A DNA stretch of 64,000 nt from Paraburkholderia atlantica (GTDB lineage Bacteria; Pseudomonadota; Gammaproteobacteria; Burkholderiales; Burkholderiaceae), in contig NZ_WHNQ01000022.1 in the NCBI RefSeq assembly GCF_009362785.1, positions 62,001 to 126,000 of the forward strand, written 5' to 3'. The notes beneath the pieces were generated by a model. That model did not search any database and had not been told where the DNA came from. It worked only from the letters and a program-made list of their open reading frames with translations. The translations under genes were made by a program, and so were the position numbers. Numbering within the stretch: position 1 is the stretch's first letter; each line of letters opens with the position of its first letter. Positions 17,857 to 26,194 of this stretch are shown piece by piece.

Positions 17857-19077
17857 TCAACCGCCTTCGTCATCCGGCTGATCGCCGCCGTTCTCCTCTT
17901 CCGGCTGTTTCGGCGGCGGTGGGCGTTTGCCGATCATCACGTCGAGGTCGATCTGATGGCCTTTGCGCACCAGATGCACTTTCGCCGGCGTGCCCGGCTT
18001 GATCTGCGCGATCACGTTCAACAGGCGCGTGGTATCGGTGATCACCTGGCCGTTCACGCTCGTCAGGATGTCGCCGGGCCTGATGCCCGCGCGGTCGGCC
18101 GGACCGCTCTTCAGCACGCCCGCGACGATCGCGCCCGACTTCTGATCGAGCCCGAACGACTCCGCGATTTCCGGCGTCACGTCCTGCGGTTCGACGCCGA
18201 TCCAGCCGCGCGTAACCGTCCCGGTCGTGATGATGCTCTCGAGCACGCTGCGCGCGGTCGATACAGGAATCGCGAAGCCGATGCCGAGCGAGCCGCCCGA
18301 GCGCGAGTAAATGGCGGTGTTGATGCCGAGCAGATTGCCGTTCACGTCGACGAGCGCACCGCCCGAGTTGCCGGGGTTGATCGGGGCGTCGGTCTGGATG
18401 AAGTTTTCGAACGTGTTGATGCCGAGGTGGTTGCGGCCGAGCGCGCTGACGATGCCCATCGTCACCGTCTGACCGACGCCGAACGGATTGCCGATCGCAA
18501 GCACGACGTCGCCGACGCGGGTCTGGTCCATCCGGCCGAGCGTGATGGTGGGCAGATTGCTCATGTTGACCTTGAGCACGGCCAGATCGGTTTCCGGGTC
18601 GATGCCGATGACCTTCGCGCTGGCGGTGCGGCCGTCGGCGAGCGCGACTTCGATCTGATCGGCGCCGTCTACGACGTGCTGGTTCGTTAGAATGTAACCT
18701 TCCGAACTCACTATCACGCCTGAGCCGAGATTCGAGGCAGGCTGCTCCTGCTGCTTGCGATTGTTCCTGTCGCCGAAGAAGTAGCGGAACAGCGGATCTT
18801 TGGCACGCGGGTCGGGCGGCAGCGAGCCGTCCTTGCTGGAGAACACGTTGACGACCGCGGGCATGGCTTTTTGCGCCGCTTCGGCATAGGACGTTTCGGC
18901 ATGCCCTTTGCTGATGCCCGGCGCCACTTCCCGCAGCGCCACGATCGGTTCGGCCAGTTGTCTGCCGAATTGTCCTTGACGCTGCAGCCACTGCGGTTTG
19001 AGGGTCGCAATGATGAACATCAGCGCCAACAGCACCGTCACCGCTTGGGCAAATAACAGCCAAAAGCGTCTAAGCAT
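17857..19077 (-). CDS. degS: Periplasmic serine protease, DegS/HtrA family
   Basis: 406 aa trypsin-like protease with one N-terminal membrane anchor (residues 5-25), a protease domain with triad His134 (NQHVVDGA), Asp164 (ETDLAVL) and Ser238 (GNSGGAL), then a single PDZ domain (about 295-385). The single PDZ and uncleaved anchor resemble DegS/AlgW, which start sigma-E signalling, rather than the two-PDZ DegP. The start at 19077 gives MLRRFWLLFAQ; the longer frame runs antisense through the next gene and is rejected. The C-terminus is Pro/Glu/Asp-rich. Confidence 0.9.
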   Translation of the reverse strand: MLRRFWLLFAQAVTVLLALMFIIATLKPQWLQRQGQFGRQLAEPIVALREVAPGISKGHAETSYAEAAQKAMPAVVNVFSSKDGSLPPDPRAKDPLFRYFFGDRNNRKQQEQPASNLGSGVIVSSEGYILTNQHVVDGADQIEVALADGRTASAKVIGIDPETDLAVLKVNMSNLPTITLGRMDQTRVGDVVLAIGNPFGVGQTVTMGIVSALGRNHLGINTFENFIQTDAPINPGNSGGALVDVNGNLLGINTAIYSRSGGSLGIGFAIPVSTARSVLESIITTGTVTRGWIGVEPQDVTPEIAESFGLDQKSGAIVAGVLKSGPADRAGIRPGDILTSVNGQVITDTTRLLNVIAQIKPGTPAKVHLVRKGHQIDLDVMIGKRPPPPKQPEEENGGDQPDDEGG

Positions 19078-19098
19078 CTGAAGACAAGAGGTCTCTAT

Positions 19099-19845
19099 AT
19101 GGATCGGATTGAACTTGAATTGTACTTGAACAATCTCCTTGAAACCGCGCGCTTCAAGGACTATTGCCCGAACGGACTGCAGGTCGAAGGGCGCCGCCGG
19201 ATCAACAAACTCGCGACCGGCGTGACCGCGTCGGTGGCCTTCCTGGAGGCCGCGCTCGACTGGGGCGCGGACGCCGTGCTGGTCCATCACGGCTACTTCT
19301 GGCGCAACGAGGCGCCGCAGATCACCGGCCGCAAGCATGCTCGACTGAAGCTGCTGCTCGCCAACGACCTGAACCTGTTCGCCTACCACCTGCCGCTCGA
19401 CGATCACCCCGAATTCGGCAACAACGCGCAGATCGGCGCGAAGATGGGCTGGATCAGCGACGCGCGTTTCGGCGACAACGACCTCGGCTGGCTCGCCACG
19501 TTGCCGATGCCGATCACGCTGTCGCACCTGACCGCGGAAATCGAGCAGACGCTGGGCCGCACGCCGCTCGTGTTCGGCGATCCCGATATGCAGCTGCGTC
19601 GCATCGGCTGGTGCACCGGCGCCGCGCAAGGGATGTTCGACGCGGCGATCAACGCGGGCGTCGACGTCTACGTGACCGGCGAAGTATCGGAGTCGGTGAT
19701 GCATACGGCTGCGGAAAGCGGCGTCGCGTTTCTCGCGGCCGGCCACCACGCGACCGAACGCTTCGGTGTGCAGGCGGTGGGCAAGCATCTGTCCGAATCG
19801 TTCGATATCGAACACCTGTTTATCGATATTCCCAATCCCGTTTGA
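19099..19845 (+). CDS. Nif3-like dinuclear metal centre protein
   Basis: 248 aa member of the Nif3/YbgI family (GTP cyclohydrolase I type 2-like fold). The metal-site motif VLVHHGYFW and the later AGHHATERFG are visible, as is KDYCPNGLQVEG at the N-terminus. The cellular role is uncertain. Its start lies only 21 bp from the divergent protease start. Confidence 0.92.
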   Translation: MDRIELELYLNNLLETARFKDYCPNGLQVEGRRRINKLATGVTASVAFLEAALDWGADAVLVHHGYFWRNEAPQITGRKHARLKLLLANDLNLFAYHLPLDDHPEFGNNAQIGAKMGWISDARFGDNDLGWLATLPMPITLSHLTAEIEQTLGRTPLVFGDPDMQLRRIGWCTGAAQGMFDAAINAGVDVYVTGEVSESVMHTAAESGVAFLAAGHHATERFGVQAVGKHLSESFDIEHLFIDIPNPV

Positions 19846-20065
19846 ATTGCACATTGCATTAACGAAGAAAAAGGCGCGAATACCGTAGAAGGCACTTAAA
19901 AGGAGGTACAAAAAAGTTTGCGATCGGTACGGACAAACCCTGAGTTATCAAGGGCTTCGCACGGTTTTTGGCAATCGGCCCTTGTAAATGGCGACTCCAT
20001 TCGAGCAAACTAGCGGCGGTAGAAGCGACGTGAAGGAAAAATCCAACTCAGAAGTGGGGCGTGTG

Positions 20066-20686
20066 ATGCGAGACAAAGAAGAGGAACGCGTCGATGGCAG
20101 CCGCCGTAACTGGCTGGTAGCGACGACCGTAGCAGGCGGCATAGGAGGTGTTGCCGTTGTCGTACCCTTTGTTAGTTCGTTTGCACCATCCGAAAAGGCC
20201 AAGGCTGCAGGTGCCCCGGTCGAAGTCGATATCAGTGGTCTGAAGCCCGGCGACATGATGACGGTCGCCTGGCGTGGCAAGCCGGTGTGGATCATCAACC
20301 GCACCGACCGCATGCTCGCCGATGTTCAAAAAGCCGATAGCCAGGTAGCGGACCCCCACACGCAGAATCCCTTCTCGATGCCGCTGCCGGACTACTGCAA
20401 CAACGAATTCCGCTCACGCGCCGAGAACAAGCATCTGCTGGTTGCTGTCGCCGTTTGCACGCATCTGGGCTGCACGCCGACTCCGCGCTTCCAGGAGGGC
20501 CCGCAGCCCAATCTCCCGGACGACTGGCCCGGCGGCTTCCTGTGCCCGTGCCACGGCTCGACCTACGACATGGCCGGCCGCGTCTTCAAGAACAAACCCG
20601 CCCCGCAGAACCTCGACATCCCACGCTTCATGTTCACGTCGGCGACGGCCCTTGTGATCGGGAAGGACGAAAAAGGAGAAGCGTAA
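20066..20686 (+). CDS. petA: Ubiquinol-cytochrome c reductase Rieske iron-sulfur subunit PetA
   Basis: 206 aa Fe-S subunit of cytochrome bc1. The start at 20066 (MRDKEEERVDGSRRNW) puts the twin-arginine pair at residues 13-14 just before the membrane anchor (about 17-37), as expected for a Tat-inserted Rieske protein. Cluster ligands are Cys131/His133 (CTHLGC) and Cys160/His163 (CPCHGS), with the disulfide Cys136/Cys162. An upstream in-frame ATG at 19988 adds 26 unconserved residues. The stop overlaps the petB start by one base. Confidence 0.95.
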   Translation: MRDKEEERVDGSRRNWLVATTVAGGIGGVAVVVPFVSSFAPSEKAKAAGAPVEVDISGLKPGDMMTVAWRGKPVWIINRTDRMLADVQKADSQVADPHTQNPFSMPLPDYCNNEFRSRAENKHLLVAVAVCTHLGCTPTPRFQEGPQPNLPDDWPGGFLCPCHGSTYDMAGRVFKNKPAPQNLDIPRFMFTSATALVIGKDEKGEA

Positions 20687-22065
20687 TGGCGAGCGAACAC
20701 GAAGTAGAGACGACCGGGCTGGCTGGTTGGATCGACCAACGCTTCCCGATGACTGCCACGTGGAAGAAGCACGTTTCCGAGTACTACGCGCCGAAGAACT
20801 TCAACTTCTGGTACTTCTTCGGTTCGCTTGCATTACTGGTGCTGGTCAACCAGATCGTCACCGGCATTTTCCTGACGATGAACTACAAGCCCGACGCGAC
20901 GCTCGCGTTTTCGTCGGTCGAGTACATCATGCGCGAGGTGCCGTGGGGCTGGCTGATCCGCTACATGCACTCCACCGGCGCGTCGATGTTCTTCGTCGTC
21001 GTGTACCTGCATATGTTCCGCGGGCTGATGTACGGCTCGTACCGCAAGCCGCGCGAGCTCGTGTGGATTTTCGGCTGCCTGATCTTCCTGTGCCTGATGG
21101 CCGAGGCGTTCTTCGGCTACCTGCTGCCGTGGGGCCAGATGTCGTTCTGGGGCGCGCAGGTGATCGTGAATCTGTTCTCCGCGATTCCGTTCATCGGTCC
21201 GGATCTGTCGCTGTGGATTCGCGGCGACTACGTCGTGTCCGACGTCACGCTGAACCGCTTCTTCGCGTTCCACGTGATTGCGATTCCGCTGGTGCTGGTC
21301 GGCCTCGTGATCGCGCACCTCGTCGCGCTGCACGAAGTCGGCTCGAACAACCCGGACGGCATCGAAATCAAGGCGAAGAAAGGGCCGGATGGCGTGCCGC
21401 TCGACGGCATTCCGTTCCACCCGTACTACTCGGTGCACGACTTCATGGGCGTGGCCATCTTCCTGCTGATTTTCGCGGCGATCATCTTCTTCGCGCCGGA
21501 AATGGGCGGCTACTTCCTAGAAGCGAACAACTTCATTCCCGCGAATCCGCTGCAGACTCCGCCGGAAATTGCGCCAGTCTGGTACTTCACCGCTTTTTAT
21601 GCGATGCTGCGCGCCACCACCGATCCATTCAAGATCGTGCTGATGATCGTCATCGCACTGCTCGGGCTGCTCGCGCTCGTGCGCGCGCGCGGCAAGTGGA
21701 AGCTCGGATTGCCGGTGCTCGCGGTGCTGGTGATCGTCGCGATGGTGTTCACCGAATCGAAGTTCTGGGGCGTCGTGGTAATGGGCAGCGCGGTGATTTC
21801 GCTGTTCTTCCTGCCGTGGCTGGACCGCTCGCCGGTCAGGTCGATTCGCTATCGGCCGTTCTTTCACAAGGTTTTCTTCGGGATCTTCGTGATCGCGTTC
21901 CTGACGCTCGGCTTCCTCGGCACACGGCCGCCATCGCCGGCCGCGACGCTGATTGCCCAGATCTGCGCACTGATCTACTTCGCGTTTTTCCTCGGCATGC
22001 CCTTCTGGACGCGGCTTGGCAAGTTCAAGCAGCCGCCGGAACGGGTGCGGTTCAAGCCTCACTAA
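20686..22065 (+). CDS. petB: Cytochrome b subunit PetB of the bc1 complex
   Basis: 459 aa polytopic membrane protein binding two b haems and both quinone sites. Landmarks are RYMHSTGASMFF and FAFHVIAIPLVL with the haem His residues, the Qo-site PEWY-type motif (here APVWYFTAFYAMLR), and the long form with extra C-terminal helices. AAAAGGAGA lies before the ATG. Confidence 0.96.
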   Translation: MASEHEVETTGLAGWIDQRFPMTATWKKHVSEYYAPKNFNFWYFFGSLALLVLVNQIVTGIFLTMNYKPDATLAFSSVEYIMREVPWGWLIRYMHSTGASMFFVVVYLHMFRGLMYGSYRKPRELVWIFGCLIFLCLMAEAFFGYLLPWGQMSFWGAQVIVNLFSAIPFIGPDLSLWIRGDYVVSDVTLNRFFAFHVIAIPLVLVGLVIAHLVALHEVGSNNPDGIEIKAKKGPDGVPLDGIPFHPYYSVHDFMGVAIFLLIFAAIIFFAPEMGGYFLEANNFIPANPLQTPPEIAPVWYFTAFYAMLRATTDPFKIVLMIVIALLGLLALVRARGKWKLGLPVLAVLVIVAMVFTESKFWGVVVMGSAVISLFFLPWLDRSPVRSIRYRPFFHKVFFGIFVIAFLTLGFLGTRPPSPAATLIAQICALIYFAFFLGMPFWTRLGKFKQPPERVRFKPH

Positions 22066-22088
22066 TCGCGAGCCAGGAGAACACGAAG

Positions 22089-22844
22089 ATGAAAAAACTG
22101 CTTTCGATGTGCGCGCTGGTCGGCGCGACCGTGCTTGCGTTGCTGGCCGCTCCGGTCCACGCGGACGAGGATTTCCCGCTCCATCGCGCGCCGGACAACA
22201 CGAACAATTTCGCTTCTTTGCAGCGCGGCGCGCAATTGTTTGTAAACTACTGCCTGAATTGCCACAGCGCGAACCTGATGCGCTACAACCGCCTGAACGA
22301 CCTCGGCATCACGCCGAACGAAATCCAGGCGAATCTGCTGTTCACCACCGACAAGATCGGCAACACGATGACCGTGGCGATGCGTCCGGACGACGCGAAA
22401 GCGTGGTTCGGCGCGACGCCGCCGGATTTGTCGGTGGAGGCGCGGGCGCGCGGCACGGACTGGCTGTACACGTATCTGCGTAGTTTTTACCGCGACGATA
22501 CGCGGCCGACCGGCTGGAACAATCTGGTGTACGAAAACGTGAGCATGCCTCACGTGCTGTGGCAGCTTCAGGGGCAGCGGGCGGCGAAATTCGGTGACGA
22601 AACCGACGAGAAAACCGGCGAAAAGGTACACAAATTCCTCGGCTTCCAGCAACTCACTCCGGGGACGATGTCGCCGGTAGATTATGATTCTGCTGTGGCC
22701 GACCTCGTGTCGTACCTGTCATGGATGTCCGAACCGACGCAGCAAACCCGCAAGCAACTTGGCGTGTGGGTGCTGTTGTTCCTCGGTATCCTGAGCTTTT
22801 TCGCCTGGCGACTGAACGCCGCGTACTGGAAACATATCAAATAA
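22089..22844 (+). CDS. petC: Cytochrome c1 PetC
   Basis: 251 aa periplasmic cytochrome anchored by a C-terminal helix (about 227-244). It has a signal peptide (residues 1-25, cleaved after VHA), haem motif CLNCH (Cys55, Cys58, His59), and a methionine ligand in the MTVAMRPDDAK or a later Met region. It passes electrons from the Rieske protein to a soluble cytochrome. It completes the petABC operon. Confidence 0.95.
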   Translation: MKKLLSMCALVGATVLALLAAPVHADEDFPLHRAPDNTNNFASLQRGAQLFVNYCLNCHSANLMRYNRLNDLGITPNEIQANLLFTTDKIGNTMTVAMRPDDAKAWFGATPPDLSVEARARGTDWLYTYLRSFYRDDTRPTGWNNLVYENVSMPHVLWQLQGQRAAKFGDETDEKTGEKVHKFLGFQQLTPGTMSPVDYDSAVADLVSYLSWMSEPTQQTRKQLGVWVLLFLGILSFFAWRLNAAYWKHIK

Positions 22845-22845
22845 T

Positions 22846-22864
22846 CACGCCGCTACACGGCGTG
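22846..22864. other. Hairpin directly after petC
   Basis: Seven-bp perfect stem (CACGCCG / CGGCGTG) with a 5-nt loop, starting two bases after the petC stop. No T-run follows, so it may be a weak or factor-dependent 3' end or a processing site rather than an intrinsic terminator. Confidence 0.5.
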
Positions 22865-22939
22865 GGGCCGGCGCCAGGAAAGACCTGCTGAACGGTTTTT
22901 CCGTGCGCTGGCCCTTCAGCTTTTTGAGGAAACGTAAAC

Positions 22940-23551
22940 ATGATGGTTCTGTATTCCGGCACTACTTGCCCGTTCTCCCAGCGTTGCCGGCTGGTGTTGT
23001 TCGAAAAGGGCATGGACTTCGAGATCCGCGACGTCGACCTGTTCAACAAGCCGGAAGACATCGCCGTGATGAATCCGTATGGTCAGGTGCCGATTCTCGT
23101 CGAACGGGACCTGATTCTGTACGAATCGAACATCATCAACGAGTACATCGACGAGCGCTTCCCGCACCCGCAGCTGATGCCGGCCGATCCGGTGCAGCGC
23201 GCGCGTGCCCGCCTGTTCCTGCTCAACTTCGAGAAAGAGCTGTTCGTCCACGTCGGCACGCTCGAAAACGAGAAGGGCAAGGCAGCGGAGAAGAATCACG
23301 AGAAGGCGCGCCTCGCGATCCGCGATCGCCTGACGCAGCTCGCGCCGATCTTCCTGAAGAACAAATACATGCTCGGCGAGGAGTTCTCGATGCTCGACGT
23401 CGCGATCGCACCGCTGCTGTGGCGCCTCGACCACTACGGTATCGAGCTGTCGAAGAACGCCGCGCCGCTGATGAAGTACGCCGAGCGCATTTTCAGCCGC
23501 CCGGCTTATATCGAAGCACTGACGCCGTCGGAAAAGGTGATGCGTCGTTGA
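22940..23551 (+). CDS. sspA: Stringent starvation protein A homologue SspA
   Basis: 203 aa GST-fold, RNA-polymerase-associated protein. The N-terminal thioredoxin-like domain (TTCPFSQRCRLVLFEKGMDFEI, PYGQVPILVERDLILYESNII) is followed by a helical C-terminal domain. SspA regulates transcription in stationary phase and starvation. Its position immediately before sspB and after petABC is characteristic of beta- and gammaproteobacteria. Confidence 0.94.
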   Translation: MMVLYSGTTCPFSQRCRLVLFEKGMDFEIRDVDLFNKPEDIAVMNPYGQVPILVERDLILYESNIINEYIDERFPHPQLMPADPVQRARARLFLLNFEKELFVHVGTLENEKGKAAEKNHEKARLAIRDRLTQLAPIFLKNKYMLGEEFSMLDVAIAPLLWRLDHYGIELSKNAAPLMKYAERIFSRPAYIEALTPSEKVMRR

Positions 23552-23616
23552 GTTTGGCTTTGGCGTGCAGGCGCGCATCGCTTCGATGCGCACCTGCACC
23601 CGCAAGAGGACTGTTG

Positions 23617-24114
23617 ATGCAAGAGATTTCCACGAAGCCATATCTGCTGCGCGCGCTCTACGAGTGGTGCACGGATAACGGCTACACACCGCACATTGCG
23701 GTCCGCGTCGACAATCAGACGCGCGTGCCGCGTCAGTTCGTGCGAGACAACGAGATCGTGTTGAACATCAGCTTCGAGGCGACCAGCCAGCTGCAGATGG
23801 GTAACGAGTGGATCGAGTTCAACGCGCGCTTCTCCGGCAAGTCGCACAAGATCGAAGTACCGGTCGCCAATATCCTTGCGATCTACGCGCGCGAGAACGG
23901 CCAGGGCATGGCGTTCCCGGTCGAATCGGCGGGCGGCGAGGCTCAGGATTCCGGCGCCGATGCCGCGGACGAAGCCGACACGCCGGCGCCGCCGCGCGCC
24001 GTCGAAACCGCGCCGGCCGACCCGGCCACGGCCAGCGACGCTCACGACAAACCGCAACCCGACGACGATGGCTCGAAAGGTGGCGGAAGGGCTCGCCTTA
24101 AGATCGTGAAATGA
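23617..24114 (+). CDS. sspB: ClpXP protease adaptor SspB
   Basis: 165 aa adaptor that delivers ssrA-tagged proteins to ClpXP. The substrate-binding domain (KPYLLRALYEWCTDNGYTPH to about residue 110, with PVANILAIYARENGQGMAF) is followed by an acidic/Pro-rich linker and a C-terminal ClpX-binding tail (ARLKIVK). AAGAGGA precedes the ATG at 23617. Confidence 0.95.
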   Translation: MQEISTKPYLLRALYEWCTDNGYTPHIAVRVDNQTRVPRQFVRDNEIVLNISFEATSQLQMGNEWIEFNARFSGKSHKIEVPVANILAIYARENGQGMAFPVESAGGEAQDSGADAADEADTPAPPRAVETAPADPATASDAHDKPQPDDDGSKGGGRARLKIVK

Positions 24115-24116
24115 AG

Positions 24117-24122
24117 TAGAAT
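24117..24122 (+). promoter_or_regulatory. Candidate -10 element of the tRNA-Thr gene
   Basis: TAGAAT lies 12 bases before the tRNA 5' end, just after the sspB stop. The -35 region would fall inside sspB and is weak (CGCCTT area). Confidence 0.45.
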
Positions 24123-24133
24123 CACGGCCTCAT

Positions 24134-24209
24134 GCCGGCTTAGCTCATCAGGTAGAGCGCTTGACTTGTAATCATGAGGTGGCGGGTTCGAGTCCTGCAG
24201 CCGGCACCA
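24134..24209 (+). tRNA. tRNA-Thr (anticodon TGT)
   Basis: 76 nt including an encoded CCA. The acceptor stem is GCCGGCT/AGCCGGC, the D-loop has AGGTAGAGC, the anticodon loop is CTTGTAA (anticodon TGT at positions 34-36), and the T-loop is TTCGAGT with an intact 5-bp T-stem (one G-T pair). The anticodon stem has a T28-T42 mismatch, which is unusual. Note sspB ends 19 bases upstream. Confidence 0.95.
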
Positions 24210-24242
24210 GATTGCTTTATCAGCAGTAACTGGAAATGCTTG

Positions 24243-24281
24243 AAACCCCGTCGAAGCACGCGCTTCGGCGGGGTTTTTCTT
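24243..24281 (+). terminator. Terminator after tRNA-Thr
   Basis: 15-bp stem (24243-24257 with 24262-24276, one T-G pair) with a 4-nt loop ACGC followed by a T-rich tail. It lies 33 bases after the tRNA 3' end. Confidence 0.92.
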
Positions 24282-24372
24282 TTTTCGGCATTCGCGCCGG
24301 TGACGATAGCAACTCTGCTCGATATTGCGCTGCCCCTAAAGGGTGGGGTGATCTAGTGAGCGACAGTTGTTT

Positions 24373-25233
24373 TCATCGCCCAAGAAACTCGCGGATCGCC
24401 GTCGCGATCTCGGCCGCATGCGTTTCAAGAGCGAAGTGGCCGGTATCCAGAAAACGCACGTGCGCCTCAGGCAGATCGCGCCTGAATGCCTCGGCACCCG
24501 CCGGGAGAAAGAACGGATCGTTCTTGCCCCATACCGCCAGCAGCGGCGGTCGGTAGGTGCGGAAATATTCCTGAAACGCCGGGTACAGCGCGACGTTATG
24601 GCGATAGTCGCGGAACAGATCGAGCTGGACCTCGTCAGCGCCGGGGCGACGCAGGTAGAAGTCGTCGAGCGAGTAGCCGTCCGGCGAGACCGATGCCGTG
24701 TCCGGCACACCATGCGTGTATTGCCATACGGTCGCCTCGTATGCGAGCAGCGCACGCAACGCTTCGCGATTGGCCGGCGACGCGTCCTGCCAGTACGCGC
24801 GAATCGGATTCCAGCCGTCGCTGAGTCCTTCTTCGTAGGCGTTGCCGTTCTGCGTGACGATCGCGGTGACCCGCTCGGGATGCTCGAGCGCTAGCCGGAA
24901 GCCGGTCGGCGCACCGTAGTCGAAAACATAGACGGCGAAGCGGCCAAAGCCGATCACCTCGGTGAATCGTCCGATCACGTCCGCAATATGGGCGAACGTG
25001 TAGGCAAAGTCCTCGCGCGCGGGCATGTCGGACTGTCCGAAGCCGGGCAGATCGGGCGCGACGATGTGAAAACTGTCTGCGAGCCGCGGGATCAGATCGC
25101 GAAACATGTGGCTCGAACTCGGAAAACCGTGCAGCAGCAGGAGTTTCGGGGCGTCCTCGCGTCCGGCTTGACGATAGAACACCTTGAAACCGTCGACGTC
25201 GGCGTGGTGATAGGTGATAGCGGTCATGATCAT
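24373..25233 (-). CDS. Alpha/beta hydrolase, haloalkane dehalogenase/epoxide hydrolase type
   Basis: 286 aa enzyme with an Asp nucleophile rather than Ser: Asp105 in VFDYGAPTG, acid Asp239 in WGKNDPFF, and His266 in DTGHFALE. The oxyanion motif is HGFPSSSHMFRDL (35-47) and the cap domain covers about 135-215. An Asp nucleophile is found in haloalkane dehalogenases and epoxide hydrolases; the substrate cannot be told here. It lies in tandem with the next hydrolase on the minus strand. Confidence 0.85.
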   Translation of the reverse strand: MIMTAITYHHADVDGFKVFYRQAGREDAPKLLLLHGFPSSSHMFRDLIPRLADSFHIVAPDLPGFGQSDMPAREDFAYTFAHIADVIGRFTEVIGFGRFAVYVFDYGAPTGFRLALEHPERVTAIVTQNGNAYEEGLSDGWNPIRAYWQDASPANREALRALLAYEATVWQYTHGVPDTASVSPDGYSLDDFYLRRPGADEVQLDLFRDYRHNVALYPAFQEYFRTYRPPLLAVWGKNDPFFLPAGAEAFRRDLPEAHVRFLDTGHFALETHAAEIATAIREFLGR

Positions 25234-25325
25234 TCTCCGTGCGAAAAGTAACGTGGATGGTGGATGCGGATACAGACGCGTGAGGTGGTCAGAGGCATCA
25301 CGTCGACCTCACGCGGTGATGCGGT

Positions 25326-26021
25326 TCAGTCGGTGGATGCCGCCTGTGCCGCCTCGACGATGACTTCGACAACGGTGTCGGGCGCCGTCACGCTCGGCGT
25401 GTGATCGACGTCGAACGCGTGGATGCGCGCGCCGATGTGCTGGGCGGTCGAACGCTGGGTCTCGGGCGCGATCATCCGATCCTGCCCGGCGACGAGGAAC
25501 CAGCTCGGCAGGTCTTTCAACGACGGTCGTCCCACGGGTTCGCCGATGCACGCCGCCCCGATCGGACGCTGGATCGCAGCGAGCAGGCTCGCTTCGCTCG
25601 CAGTCGAGTGATGCGCGAAGGCATTCTCGAACGCATCACGCGGGAGCCAGATCAAGCCGTCGCGATCGGGCACGAGCATCGGCGCGAGCTGATGCGCGTC
25701 ACCGCGGTGGAACACGTCGGCCACCGTTTCGCCTTCGTCGGGCGCCAACGCCGCGACGTACACCAGCGCTTTCACGTTCGCCGCACGCATGGAGCCGATT
25801 ACCGCGCCCGCGTACGCATGCCCGACCAGCACGACGGGTCCCTCGATTCGCGCGAGCGAGCGCTCGAGCGCAGCCGTGCCGTCGCCGAGCGAAGTCAGCG
25901 GCAAGGGCGCCGCGACGGCATCGAAATGCCGGGCGGCGAGCCGCTCGATGACCCGGCTCCAGCTCGACCCATCCGCCCATACGCCATGCACGAGCACTAC
26001 GTTCACATTCCGAAGAGACAT
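25326..26021 (-). CDS. Alpha/beta hydrolase-fold protein lacking the nucleophile Ser
   Basis: 231 aa single-domain alpha/beta hydrolase resembling small plant-type esterases (HGVWADGSSW at 12-21). The nucleophile elbow reads GHAYAG (67-72), so position 69, normally Ser, is Ala. The acid Asp181 (GQDRMI) and His207 (DVDHTPS) remain. It may be catalytically dead, may use another residue, or may bind ligand only. It is divergent from the CGNR regulator gene. Confidence 0.8.
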   Translation of the reverse strand: MSLRNVNVVLVHGVWADGSSWSRVIERLAARHFDAVAAPLPLTSLGDGTAALERSLARIEGPVVLVGHAYAGAVIGSMRAANVKALVYVAALAPDEGETVADVFHRGDAHQLAPMLVPDRDGLIWLPRDAFENAFAHHSTASEASLLAAIQRPIGAACIGEPVGRPSLKDLPSWFLVAGQDRMIAPETQRSTAQHIGARIHAFDVDHTPSVTAPDTVVEVIVEAAQAASTD

Positions 26022-26084
26022 GCTGTTGCTCCTTTGAGCGAAGAAACGTTGGGCTGAGCGGCAGGAATCAGAACGTGGTCGTTC

Positions 26085-26160
26085 GTAACTGTCTTAATGT
26101 ATTTTTACAGGTTACTAATGAGTGATGTAACTTGTCAATGACGATTTTGATGGTTACCAT
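26085..26160 (+). promoter_or_regulatory. Regulatory region with a four-site dyad and a promoter for the CGNR gene
   Basis: Four pentamers GTAAC/GTTAC (26085-26089, 26111-26115, 26127-26131, 26153-26157) are arranged symmetrically about position 26121 (gaps 21, 11, 21). A plus-strand promoter TTGTCA (26132-26137), 17-bp spacer, TACCAT (26155-26160) overlaps the rightmost site. This suggests a dimeric regulator binding between the divergent hydrolase and CGNR genes. Confidence 0.5.
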
Positions 26161-26194
26161 GCAGTAATCATCATCAGCTCCGTCACCTTGAAAA

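Noticed and set aside
19078..19911. N-terminal extension of the DegS-like frame to 19911
   Set aside because: It runs antisense through the conserved Nif3-like gene. The start at 19077 gives a membrane anchor and the family N-terminus.
24174..24356. Frame starting inside tRNA-Thr
   Set aside because: It overlaps the tRNA and its terminator.
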